34,227 bases of DNA from Syntrophobacterales bacterium (GTDB lineage Bacteria > Desulfobacterota > Desulfobaccia > Desulfobaccales > 0-14-0-80-60-11), in the NCBI GenBank assembly GCA_023512475.1, contig JAILZL010000030.1:1-34227 (forward strand). The letters run 5' to 3'. Below the pieces are notes generated by a model that searched no databases, was not told the DNA's origin, and was given only the letters and a program-made list of their open reading frames with translations. A program made the position numbers and the translations under genes. Shown here one piece after another: positions 25,215-32,301 of this stretch. Every line of letters begins with the position of its first letter. Position 1 is the first letter of the stretch.

Positions 25215-25667
25215 ATGCTCAGTCTGCCGGACGTCTGCTGCCGTATCCTCCAGGAAGCGGGGGACGCCATCATCTTGGCCGACTCCGAGGGTATCATCCG
25301 CCTCTGGAACCGGGGGGCGGAGGAGATGTTCGGCTACCGGGAGGCCGAGGCCCTGGGCCAGTCCCTCAATCTGATTATCCCCCCAGACCTCCAGTCGCGC
25401 CACTGGCAGGGCTACCGGCGGGTCATGGAGTCCGGGGCCACCCGCTATGGCAGCCAGCTCCTGGCGGTGCCGGGCCGCCATCGGGATGGCCGCACCCTGT
25501 CCCTGGAGTTTACCGTGACCCTGGTGCAGGACGGCCACGGGCGTACGATGGGCGCGGCCGCCATCATCCGGGAGGTCACCGCCCGCTGGCAGCGGGAAAG
25601 AGAGTTACGGGCCCGCCTGGCGCACCTGGAGGCCGCCTGCGGCCCGACCCCGACCCCAGCGGGGTGA
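25215..25667 (+). CDS. Stand-alone PAS-domain protein
   Basis: The 150-residue protein is one PAS domain (about 8-130): LQEAGDAIILADSEGIIRLW, NRGAEEMFGYREAEALGQSL, then the C-terminal strand pattern DGRTLSLEFTVTLVQDGHGR and a final helix REVTARWQRERELRARL. There is no kinase, GGDEF or HTH domain and no membrane span, so it is a cytoplasmic sensor module whose partner is not visible. ATG 25215 is chosen for AGGAG 7 bases upstream; an in-frame TTG at 25164 is unlikely. It may bind a small ligand or cofactor. It converges on the ferredoxin gene. Confidence 0.85.
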   Translation: MLSLPDVCCRILQEAGDAIILADSEGIIRLWNRGAEEMFGYREAEALGQSLNLIIPPDLQSRHWQGYRRVMESGATRYGSQLLAVPGRHRDGRTLSLEFTVTLVQDGHGRTMGAAAIIREVTARWQRERELRARLAHLEAACGPTPTPAG

Positions 25668-25680
25668 GGGGCCGGTTCCC

Positions 25681-25875
25681 TCACTCCTCCCAGGAGATGG
25701 CTGACACCGGGCAGGCCTCGATGGCCTCGTTGATGCAGGCCTCATCCCCCCCTTCCGGCCTCTTCACCCGGGATTTCCCCAGGACTTCGTCCAGCTCAAA
25801 GATGTCAGGACACAAGGTGGCACAGGTGCCGCAGCCCAGGCAGGCCTCCTGATCCACCACCACTCTTTTGGGCAT
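25681..25875 (-). CDS. [4Fe-4S] ferredoxin, Desulfovibrio gigas type
   Basis: This 64-residue ferredoxin carries electrons in the cytoplasm. Cysteines are at 12, 15, 18, 22, 47 and 55 (ACLGCGTCATLCPDIFEL and ACINEAIEACPVSAI). C12, C15, C18 and C55 would bind one [4Fe-4S] cluster. C22 and C47 correspond to the pair that can form a disulfide in D. gigas ferredoxin. ATG 25875 is preceded by AAGGAGCG on the minus strand. It lies 55 bases downstream of the cupin gene, possibly in one transcript with it and the AICAR transformylase. Electron partners are not evident. Confidence 0.92.
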   Translation of the reverse strand: MPKRVVVDQEACLGCGTCATLCPDIFELDEVLGKSRVKRPEGGDEACINEAIEACPVSAISWEE

Positions 25876-25930
25876 GCTCGCTCCTTTTTGGGGCACGGTC
25901 AAGACGCGTCTTCCTGCCCGGACTTCTGTC

Positions 25931-26248
25931 TCAGATGGGGGGCGCAATGGTCACCAGCAGCCGCAGATCCGTCGCGGCCCGGAGGCCGTGGGGCTCGGCG
26001 ATGTCGCACACCAGCACGTCTCCGGCCCGGGCCGGCAGGCGGGCGCCGTCTTTCCCCAGGAATTCCCCTTCCCCCTCCAGAACCACCAGGCTGAGCTGCC
26101 CCTCCACATTGTGGGAATGGATGGGAAGCTCCTGGCCGGCCCGGAAATTGAAGTTAATGATCTTGAAATAGGGGGAATCATGCACCAGAAGCCGCTTGAA
26201 GGCGGTATCACTGAAATCCTGGGCTTCGTACAGGTTGATTTTTTTCAT
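25931..26248 (-). CDS. Small cupin-domain protein
   Basis: The 105-residue protein is a single cupin barrel. Putative metal ligands H44, H46 and Q51 are in PIHSHNVEGQLSLVVLEGEG (42-61) and the fourth, H87, in CDIAEPHGLRA. ATG 26248 has a good site (GGGAGGT). The function is unknown: small cupins range from dioxygenases and isomerases to simple binding proteins. It lies 82 bases after the AICAR transformylase stop and before the ferredoxin, all on the minus strand. Confidence 0.85.
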   Translation of the reverse strand: MKKINLYEAQDFSDTAFKRLLVHDSPYFKIINFNFRAGQELPIHSHNVEGQLSLVVLEGEGEFLGKDGARLPARAGDVLVCDIAEPHGLRAATDLRLLVTIAPPI

Positions 26249-26330
26249 GGGGACCTCCCTTTGAGGGATGGAGGTGAAACCGGGACGGCAGGCGGGCGGC
26301 ACCGGGCACGCCGCCCCTTCCGGCGCGGCC

Positions 26331-27620
26331 TCAGTGCTTGAAGGCCCGCTGGCCGGTGAAGACCATGGCCACCGGGGGGTCGGCTTCGTTGCAGGCCTCG
26401 ATGACCTCCCAGTCCCGGATGGAGCCCCCAGGGTGGCAGACGGCGCTGATGCCCTGACGGATGCCCACATCCACCCCGTCCCGGAAGGGGAAGAAGGCAT
26501 CGGAGATCATCACCGCGCCGATAAGCCCGCCTTTGGCCGCCTCGGTCTCCTGATCGATCTCCACCTTGTCGGAGACGGGCTTTTTCCCCTGCAGGATTTC
26601 CAGTTCCAGGGTTTTGTAGGGGATGCCGAAGCGCTGGAAGCAGAGTTTGTCGGCATACTTGGTGTAGGCCTTGAAGACGGCGATCTCGGCCACTCCCACC
26701 CGGTCCTGCTCGCCGGTGCCGATGCCCATGGTGACCCCGTCCTTGACGAAGAGGACGGAGTTGGAGGTGACGCCCTGCTCCACCCACCAGCCGAAGAGGA
26801 GGTCCTCATATTCCCGGTCGGTGGGCTCCCGTTTGGGGCGGTATTCCTTCCCTTGGTGCACGGCCACCGCGGGCTTGAAGTCCTCCTTGGTCAGGATGGC
26901 GCACAGGGGCGATTGCTGCACGATGAGGCCGCCGTCAATCAGGCTTTTGAAATCCACGAAGCGCTGGTGGAGGAGCTCCGTGAGGCGGGGGAAGCGGGGC
27001 ACCTGGATGATGCGCAGGTCCTTGGACTTTTTCAGGATGTCCAGGGTGCCGGCTTCGAAGTCCGGGGCGGCCACCACCTCCAGGTAGTTGCGCCTCACGA
27101 GCTCGGCGGTGTCCTTGTCCACCGGCCGGTTGAACACCGCGCAGCCGCCGAAGGCGGCGATGCGGTCCGCCATGTTGGCCTTGTCGTAGGCCTCGGCCAG
27201 GGTGGCCCCCCAGGCGGCGCCGCAGGGGTTGTTGTGCTTGAGGATGACCGCCGCGGGTTTGGCATGGAGGAACTTGATGATGTTGAGGCCGTTGTCCAGG
27301 TCGGTGAGGTTGATCTTGCCGGGGTGCTTGCCCGCCTGGAGCATGGCCGCCTCATCGATGGCGCTGGTGAGGCCGTGGCCGGGCTCGATGAAGCGGCAGT
27401 CCCCCAAAACCAGGTTGCCGTTCACCAGCTCGTAGAGGGCGGCTTCCTGATCGGGGTTTTCGCCGTAGCGCAGCCCGCTTTCGATGAGCTCCCCTTTTTC
27501 GTTGGGGATCTTCCAGGTGCGCTTGCGATAGATGAGCTTTTGGTCGCCGAAGCTGATAGTGAGCTCCGGAGGGAAATGGTCGGTGAGGATGGTGCGGTAC
27601 ATGGCCTTGAGGTCGCCCAT
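26331..27620 (-). CDS. AICAR transformylase, stand-alone (PurH C-terminal half)
   Basis: This enzyme adds the formyl group to AICAR in the penultimate step of IMP synthesis. The 429-residue protein corresponds to the transformylase half of PurH: RYGENPDQEAALY (51-63), the catalytic LKHNNPCGAA (127-136, K128 and H129), DAFFPFRDGVD and the end MVFTGQRAFKH. The N-terminal methylglyoxal-synthase-like domain that closes the ring to IMP, about 200 residues in ordinary PurH, is absent. It starts with its own site (AAGGAGAGG before ATG 27620), so this is not a truncation by mutation. A separate cyclohydrolase should exist elsewhere. Confidence 0.92.
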   Translation of the reverse strand: MGDLKAMYRTILTDHFPPELTISFGDQKLIYRKRTWKIPNEKGELIESGLRYGENPDQEAALYELVNGNLVLGDCRFIEPGHGLTSAIDEAAMLQAGKHPGKINLTDLDNGLNIIKFLHAKPAAVILKHNNPCGAAWGATLAEAYDKANMADRIAAFGGCAVFNRPVDKDTAELVRRNYLEVVAAPDFEAGTLDILKKSKDLRIIQVPRFPRLTELLHQRFVDFKSLIDGGLIVQQSPLCAILTKEDFKPAVAVHQGKEYRPKREPTDREYEDLLFGWWVEQGVTSNSVLFVKDGVTMGIGTGEQDRVGVAEIAVFKAYTKYADKLCFQRFGIPYKTLELEILQGKKPVSDKVEIDQETEAAKGGLIGAVMISDAFFPFRDGVDVGIRQGISAVCHPGGSIRDWEVIEACNEADPPVAMVFTGQRAFKH

Positions 27621-27773
27621 GATCCTCTCCTTTGCACGATCTGGTTCCCGCGGGCCCCGGCCCTGCGTCGCTTTGGGATTCAGGTCTCCCGGGGGCCTCA
27701 GTCCGGGGCGGTGTCGGGGCGTGTGCGCCTCATTGTGCCATGGGGCGCCTGCCCTGGCAAGGGGCGGCCGACA

Positions 27774-27802
27774 TTGACGGCGTCCGGGAGAAAGTGTAAT
27801 TT
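27774..27802 (+). promoter_or_regulatory. Sigma-70-like promoter ahead of the orphan cluster
   Basis: TTGACG (27774-27779) and TAATTT (27797-27802) are 17 bases apart, with TG directly before the -10 box. Transcription would begin near 27809, inside the inverted repeat GGTAA-TG-TTACC at 27806-27817. Confidence 0.5.
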
Positions 27803-27805
27803 TAA

Positions 27806-27817
27806 GGTAATGTTACC
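27806..27817. promoter_or_regulatory. Inverted repeat at the predicted start site (possible operator)
   Basis: GGTAA-TG-TTACC is a perfect dyad with a 2-base centre, lying over the predicted transcription start. A repressor bound here would block the promoter. It is short, so chance is not excluded. Confidence 0.35.
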
Positions 27818-27966
27818 CGGGGGGCACCGGTCGGAAGGGAGAGGAGGCTCCTGCCCCCGCTCCTTGGCCGGGCTTGGTTCGGCCCCTGGAACCTGGGAGG
27901 CGGCGGGGGTGGAACCAGGGGAATCGGCCCCGTGGCCGCCTCGGGCGTGGATGCGTGGGGAACGGC

Positions 27967-28254
27967 ATGGGAGGCGTGGAGCTCAGGGGTCAGGACCTCC
28001 TCTTTCTGGGCCTCGTCCTGGGATGTGGCCTGGGGGTGGGCCTCACCCTGCTGGTGGGCCGGCTCCGGCGCTGGCTGGGCCGCTCGGAGGAGGCCCGGCT
28101 GGCCGCGGAGGTCCGCACCCTGAAACGACGCTTGCAGGAAAAGGACCGGCACATCGGCCGCATGTTGGCGGAAACGGAAAGACTGGCGGAAAGACTGGCG
28201 CAGAAGAAGCCGCTCCTCAAGGCCGCGGATGAGGCCTCCTCCGGGAGCGGCTGA
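27967..28254 (+). CDS. Small membrane protein with coiled coil, unknown function
   Basis: I do not recognise this 95-residue protein. It has one membrane span near the N-terminus (about 11-28, LLFLGLVLGCGLGVGLTLLV), then a basic stretch (GRLRRWLGR) and a coiled-coil helix (about 40-80) with LAERLAQKK, and a short Ser/Gly tail. Positive residues after the span suggest that the helix is cytoplasmic. ATG 27967 has only a weak site (GGGGAAC). The next gene follows 15 bases later, so they likely form one unit. Confidence 0.65.
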   Translation: MGGVELRGQDLLFLGLVLGCGLGVGLTLLVGRLRRWLGRSEEARLAAEVRTLKRRLQEKDRHIGRMLAETERLAERLAQKKPLLKAADEASSGSG

Positions 28255-28269
28255 GGAGACGGAGGACAC

Positions 28270-28593
28270 ATGGCTGGCAGCAATCTCTCCCTCAAGGGCG
28301 CGGCGGTGGGGGCCCTGGCGGGGCTGGCCGCCGAGCTCACCCTTCAGGAACTCACCGGCCATCACTTCGCCCACGGCCTCCTGGAGCTTGTGGGCGCGGC
28401 CGCGGGCCTCTGGCGGCTGGACCGGCGCCTGGCCGAGGCCCTCCGGGACACCCTGGCCCAGGCGAGGGAATACGACGACCAGGATTACCGGGAGGTCAAG
28501 CGGCGCATCCACGAGCTCACCGATGATTTGCCGGAACTCCGGGAGATCCTGGACAACCTCCTGGACGCCGGCATCTCGGCCCAGAAGGCGTAA
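28270..28593 (+). CDS. Hypothetical protein with glycine-rich hydrophobic helices
   Basis: I do not recognise this 107-residue protein. Two glycine/alanine-rich hydrophobic stretches (about 10-25, GAAVGALAGLAAEL, and 37-48) resemble glycine-zipper helices that associate with membranes. The C-terminal half (about 50-100) is a charged helical region rich in D/E/R with LRDTLAQAREYDDQDYREVK and LTDDLPELREILDNLL. ATG 28270 has a good site (GGAGACGGAGGACAC). It is linked closely to the upstream membrane protein gene, suggesting a shared function. Confidence 0.65.
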   Translation: MAGSNLSLKGAAVGALAGLAAELTLQELTGHHFAHGLLELVGAAAGLWRLDRRLAEALRDTLAQAREYDDQDYREVKRRIHELTDDLPELREILDNLLDAGISAQKA

Positions 28594-28615
28594 AAGGTCA
28601 CCGGCGCGGCGGGGC

Positions 28616-28716
28616 GGGACCACGGAGCGGCTTCCCTGCTCTCCCTCCGGACTTCCCCCGGTTCACGACCCCCGGGGGCGAGGGCAAGGGGGAAGGGGGC
28701 TGCGGCCTGTGGTCCC
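28616..28716. other. Nested hairpin element between orphan genes
   Basis: GGGACCAC (28616-28623) pairs perfectly with GTGGTCCC (28709-28716). Inside it CTTCCCCC (28652-28659) pairs with GGGGGAAG (28688-28695), and inside that lies a palindrome CCCCCGGGGG. The element occupies most of the 151-base gap before the next gene and has no T-tract. It may be an RNA structure in the transcript or a palindromic DNA element. Confidence 0.4.
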
Positions 28717-28744
28717 CTCTCCTGCACGCGTCTGTGGAGCGCGC

Positions 28745-29176
28745 ATGTTGGGGGTGGGCCTTCTGGTGGGCTTGGGGCGGCGGCTGGTGGCCCAGGTGGC
28801 GGCGGACACCGGCCTTTTGCCCGCGGGCTATTACCGCCATCGGGTGCTGGCGGCCCTGGAGGAGGAGGACTTCGAGGCGGTCCTCCGGTATCTCCCCTGG
28901 GCCGGGGATCCGGTTCTCACCCAGGTGGTGATTCTGCGCCTCAGGCTGCTGAGAGCCCGGCATGAGCAGCGGCGGGAGGTCTGCCGGCAGGCCCTGGACC
29001 ACGCCGGCACTCCGCCGCAGCAGGCCAGATTGCAAGAGGTGCTGGCCGCGGAAGCCCGGGCCGCGGCCCTCCTGCGGGCCTACGAGGGCCGGGCCAAGGG
29101 GTTATTGCCGCGGCCCTCTAAGGACAAGCAAAGGGAGAGCGGTGCCTCCAGCCCCACCCGCCGGACGCACGGATGA
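28745..29176 (+). CDS. Hypothetical helical protein upstream of tadA
   Basis: I do not recognise this 143-residue protein. The N-terminus is mildly hydrophobic (MLGVGLLVGLGRRLV), and the rest is strongly helical with repeats that suggest a TPR-like or helical hairpin fold (YYRHRVLAALEEEDFEAVLR, PVLTQVVILRLRLLRARHEQ). The last 25 residues are basic and disordered. ATG 28745 follows TGGAG; an in-frame region further upstream shows no protein-like features. The end overlaps tadA by 35 bases, so it is co-expressed with it. Confidence 0.55.
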   Translation: MLGVGLLVGLGRRLVAQVAADTGLLPAGYYRHRVLAALEEEDFEAVLRYLPWAGDPVLTQVVILRLRLLRARHEQRREVCRQALDHAGTPPQQARLQEVLAAEARAAALLRAYEGRAKGLLPRPSKDKQRESGASSPTRRTHG

Positions 29177-29663
29177 GGACTACATGGGGGTGGCCCTGGA
29201 CCAGGCCCGGCTGGCCCTGGCCGCGGGCGAGGTCCCGGTGGGTGCGGTGCTGGTGGCCGAGGACGGCGCGGTCCTGGGCCGGGCCCATAACCTGCCCATT
29301 TCCCTGACGGATCCCACCGCCCACGCCGAGGTGCTGGCCCTGCGCCAGGCGGCGGCGCGCCGGGGGAATTACCGGTTGCCGGGCACCACCCTCTATGTTA
29401 CCATTGAACCTTGTCTAATGTGTGTGGGTGCCCTCCTCCAGGCCCGGGTGGCCCGGGTGGTGTTCGGGGCCCCTGACCCCAAAGCCGGGGCCTGCGTGTC
29501 GTTGTACCGCATCCCGGAGGACCGGCGCCTTAATCACCGCTTCGAGGTGACGGGCGGCGTCCGGGAGGAGGAATGCCGGGCCCTCCTCCAGGATTTTTTC
29601 CGGGCCCGGCGGGGACGGGGGGCCGGAGGAGAGGTCTCCGGCCGCAAAGACGCGGATAAATGA
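29142..29663 (+). CDS. tadA: tRNA-specific adenosine deaminase TadA
   Basis: TadA deaminates the wobble adenosine of tRNA-Arg(ACG) to inosine. The 173-residue protein has the zinc-dependent deaminase signatures HAEVL (H61, E63) and PCLMCVGAL (C91, C94), and VPVGAVLV at 31-38 as in the E. coli protein. The GTG start at 29142 with AAGGGAGAGC upstream gives an N-terminus PPAPPAGRTDEDYM; ATG 29184 is an alternative start, closer to typical length. It overlaps the preceding gene. The C-terminal tail (RARRGRGAGGEVSGRKDADK) is unusually basic. Confidence 0.92.
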   Translation: MPPAPPAGRTDEDYMGVALDQARLALAAGEVPVGAVLVAEDGAVLGRAHNLPISLTDPTAHAEVLALRQAAARRGNYRLPGTTLYVTIEPCLMCVGALLQARVARVVFGAPDPKAGACVSLYRIPEDRRLNHRFEVTGGVREEECRALLQDFFRARRGRGAGGEVSGRKDADK

Positions 29664-29864
29664 GGCGGTGGCGGCAGTGATCCGTAAGCCGGGGGTGGCG
29701 CCAGGTGCCGGCTCCGGGCCTTTTTCCTGCGCTTCCCTATTATCCCTCCCGGAAACCTGAGGCGCAGGCCCCCAGTCCGCGGGGGAAACCGGAAAGGGAG
29801 GGTCCCAGGGTCACCGCCCCTCACCTCTTTGTCCATAGGAATTTGCCCCAGGAGGCATAACCGG

Positions 29865-29958
29865 GGAGGGGTACCGAAGAGGCCGTAACGGGGTCGACTC
29901 GAAATCGACTTGGGGGCTCATCACCCTCACGTGGGTTCGAATCCCACCCCCTCCGCCA
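29865..29958 (+). tRNA. tRNA-Ser (anticodon CGA)
   Basis: Acceptor GGAGGGG (29865-29871) pairs with CCCCTCC (29948-29954), followed by G and encoded CCA. The anticodon arm GTCGA-CTCGAAA-TCGAC carries CGA, which reads UCG serine codons. A long variable arm (GGGGGCTCATCACCCTC) and the T arm GTGGG-TTCGAAT-CCCAC are present, as expected for a serine tRNA. Confidence 0.95.
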
Positions 29959-29974
29959 GACGAGATTTTCCTGC

Positions 29975-30067
29975 GGAGAGATGCCCGAGCGGCTGAAGGG
30001 GCACGACTGGAAATCGTGTGTAGGTCCAAAAGACCTACCGAGGGTTCGAATCCCTCTCTCTCCGCCA
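29975..30067 (+). tRNA. tRNA-Ser (anticodon GGA)
   Basis: Acceptor GGAGAGA pairs with TCTCTCC, followed by G and encoded CCA. The anticodon arm CACGA-CTGGAAA-TCGTG carries GGA, which reads UCC and UCU. The long variable arm (GTAGGTCCAAAAGACCTAC) and the T arm GAGGG-TTCGAAT-CCCTC confirm the serine class. It is 16 bases downstream of the other serine tRNA, so the two probably share a transcript. Confidence 0.96.
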
Positions 30068-30197
30068 GCCAACGATCATCCGGGGGGGTGGGCCGTATTG
30101 CCCGCCCCGTGCATTCCTCACGCGCTTTCCACCCCCGGCGGAGGCGGGACGGGAGAGGGGAGACCCACCGTGACCCTCCTTCCCGGAGGTTGATCCC

Positions 30198-31805
30198 ATG
30201 ACCTATCAGGTCCTGGCCCGGAAGTGGCGGCCCCAGACTTTTGAGGAGGTGGTGGGCCAGGAGCCCATCACCCGCACCCTGAAAAACGCCCTGGCCCAGG
30301 GTCGGGTGGCCCATGCCTTTCTGTTCTCCGGCCCCCGGGGGGTGGGCAAGACCTCGGTGGCCCGCATCCTGGCCAAGGCCCTCAACTGCACGCACGGCCC
30401 CACCCCCACGCCCTGCAATGCCTGCCCCCAGTGCCGGGAGATCACCAGCGGTGCCGGCCTGGATGTCCTGGAAATCGACGGCGCCAGCAACCGGGGTATC
30501 GACGAGGTGCGGGACCTGAGGGAAAAGATCAAATACGCACCGGCGGCGGGGAAATACAAGGTCTATATCATCGATGAAGTGCACATGCTCACCAAGGAGG
30601 CCTTCAACGCCCTGCTGAAGACCCTGGAGGAGCCACCGCCCCATGCGGTCTTTGTTCTGGCCACCACCGAGCCCCACAAGGTGCCGGCCACCATCCTGTC
30701 CCGCTGCCAGCGCTATGATTTCCGGCGTCTGCCCACCGGCGCCATCCAGGAGTATCTGGCCACCCTGGCGGCCCGGGAGGGCTGGGAGATTGAGCCGGAA
30801 GGCCTGGCCCTCATCGCCCGGGAGGCGGAGGGGAGTCTACGGGATGCGCAGGGCTTCCTGGACCAGGTGGTGACCTTCGGCGGCACCCGGGTCGGCGCCC
30901 AGGAAATTGCCCGTATCCTGGGGGTGACGGAGCGCCGGGCCCTCCTCAGTGCCCTGGAGGCGGTTCTGCACCGGGATGGGCTGGCCGCCCTCACCCTGGT
31001 GGAGGAGCTCTACAACCAGGGGCACGATCTCAAACGCTTTTACCAGGACCTGGTGGGCTATGCCCGGCACCTGCTCCTGGCCGGGATGCATCCGGAGGCC
31101 CGGAACCTGGCGCCGGTGGCGGACAGTGAGTGGCAGGAACTGACCCGGCTGGCCCGGCAGGTGCCGGCGGTGCAGCTCCACAACCTCCTGAGCGTGCTGT
31201 TGGAGGGCGAGGAGGAGTTGCGCCGGGCCCCCCAGCCCCGGCTGGCCCTGGAGGTGCTCTTGTTGCGCCTCATCCACCTGGAACCCCTCACGCCGGTGGC
31301 GGAGTGGCTGACGCGGTTGGAGGCCCTGGAACAACGCCTGACCGCGGGCGAGGCGGCCCCCACCCAGGCGGAGGCGGCGGCGAGGCCCCGGCAGCCCGAC
31401 CGCCGGGCGGCGGCCCCGGCCCCGGCCGATCCGGGCGAGGATCTGGAGACCACCTGGCGGACCTTCCTCGCCTACGTCAAAAAGCGGGAGGACGGGCCAC
31501 TGTACGCCAAGCTGACCCGCCTGCGGCCGCAGCGCCGGGAGGGGGGGCGCCTGTGGCTGGCGGCGGACCGCCCCCTGACTTTCGTGGGTCCGCGCCAGGA
31601 GAGCCGCTTCCGGGAGCTGGTGCGGGGCTTTTTCGGCCCGGACCTGGAACTGGCGGTGGAGGCGGCGGAGAAGCCGACCGCCGACCCGGCGCCCGCTCCG
31701 GCGGGTCCCCCGGCGGCGGTGGACTTCGCCACCCTGAAACAACACGCCCTGGACATCTTTGGCGGCACCTGGGAGATCCGCCGGGGCAAGGAGGACTCCG
31801 AGTGA
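30198..31805 (+). CDS. dnaX: DNA polymerase III subunit gamma/tau
   Basis: DnaX is the ATPase of the clamp loader that ties the replisome together. The 535-residue protein has the Walker A motif GPRGVGKT (45-52), a zinc module with C64, C73, C76 and C79, the DEVH-box in YIIDEVHMLT and the sensor/SRC motif LSRCQRYDF. The C-terminal tau-like part (about 370-535) is low-complexity alanine/proline-rich followed by a folded end. ATG 30198 has GGAGG 8 bases upstream. I see no heptamer for programmed frameshifting. It overlaps ybaB by 4 bases. Confidence 0.96.
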   Translation: MTYQVLARKWRPQTFEEVVGQEPITRTLKNALAQGRVAHAFLFSGPRGVGKTSVARILAKALNCTHGPTPTPCNACPQCREITSGAGLDVLEIDGASNRGIDEVRDLREKIKYAPAAGKYKVYIIDEVHMLTKEAFNALLKTLEEPPPHAVFVLATTEPHKVPATILSRCQRYDFRRLPTGAIQEYLATLAAREGWEIEPEGLALIAREAEGSLRDAQGFLDQVVTFGGTRVGAQEIARILGVTERRALLSALEAVLHRDGLAALTLVEELYNQGHDLKRFYQDLVGYARHLLLAGMHPEARNLAPVADSEWQELTRLARQVPAVQLHNLLSVLLEGEEELRRAPQPRLALEVLLLRLIHLEPLTPVAEWLTRLEALEQRLTAGEAAPTQAEAAARPRQPDRRAAAPAPADPGEDLETTWRTFLAYVKKREDGPLYAKLTRLRPQRREGGRLWLAADRPLTFVGPRQESRFRELVRGFFGPDLELAVEAAEKPTADPAPAPAGPPAAVDFATLKQHALDIFGGTWEIRRGKEDSE

Positions 31806-32113
31806 AGGGCATCGGCGGCCTGATGAAACAGGCCCAACAACTGCAAAGCAAGATCCAGGCGCTGCAGGAGGAGCTGGGCAAACGCACCGTCAGCGCCCAG
31901 GCCGGCGGCGGCATGGTGGAGGCCACCGTCAACGGCCGCCAGGAGCTCCTCAGCCTGCGCATCGATCCCGAGGTGGTGAGCCCCGAGGATGTGGACATGC
32001 TCCAGGACCTCATCCTGGCGGCGGTGAATGAGGCCCTGAACCGCTCCCGGGAGATGGTGGCCCAGGAAATGGCCAAGCTCACGGGCGGCCTGGGAATCCC
32101 GGGGATGATGTAG
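31802..32113 (+). CDS. ybaB: YbaB/EbfC family nucleoid-associated protein
   Basis: YbaB/EbfC is a small dimeric DNA-binding protein with tweezer-like helices. The 103-residue product has the typical opening KGIGGLMKQAQQLQSKIQAL, GMVEATVNGRQELLSLRIDP and AAVNEALNRSREMVAQEMAK, then a Met-rich tail GLGIPGMM. The start is GTG, overlapping the dnaX stop by 4 bases (GTGA). The order dnaX-ybaB-recR is one of the most conserved in bacteria. Confidence 0.95.
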   Translation: MKGIGGLMKQAQQLQSKIQALQEELGKRTVSAQAGGGMVEATVNGRQELLSLRIDPEVVSPEDVDMLQDLILAAVNEALNRSREMVAQEMAKLTGGLGIPGMM

Positions 32114-32218
32114 AAGGGGGGCCCAGGGAAGCCTTCTCCTGAGGCGCCGGAGCCGGGCGGGTTGCCGGTAAGCTCCGGGAGCCCCTTTTCCCGGTGCGGG
32201 CCTGCCGCCCCGATACGG

Positions 32219-32288
32219 TGACGGAGGGAAAGGGGCGAGCCCGGGAAAAGGCCTGGGGCCCGGGCCCCTTCTCCCCCGGCCTCCGTCA
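32219..32288 (+). other. Nested hairpin directly upstream of recR
   Basis: TGACGGAGG (32219-32227) pairs perfectly with CCTCCGTCA (32280-32288). Inside, AAGGGGC pairs with GCCCCTT, and CCCGGG copies can pair further in; the 14-base palindrome GGGGCCCGGGCCCC is at 32255-32268. The hairpin ends 13 bases before the recR ATG. It has no T-tract. It may shape recR translation or mRNA stability within the dnaX-ybaB-recR transcript. Confidence 0.5.
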
Positions 32289-32301
32289 GCAGAGACGATC
32301 C

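Larger units (their letters stand above)
27621..27966. other. 346-base divergent intergenic region
   Basis: This region separates the minus-strand AICAR transformylase from the plus-strand orphan cluster. It holds no credible gene. A plus-strand sigma-70-like promoter and an overlapping inverted repeat are at 27774-27817; the remaining 150 bases to the first gene hold only GC-rich sequence. No clear promoter is seen for the minus-strand gene. Confidence 0.5.

Noticed and set aside
31480-31500. Possible programmed frameshift site in dnaX (TCAAAAAGC)
   Set aside because: It has only five A before G, not the A-AAA-AAG heptamer known from E. coli, and no convincing downstream stem was found.
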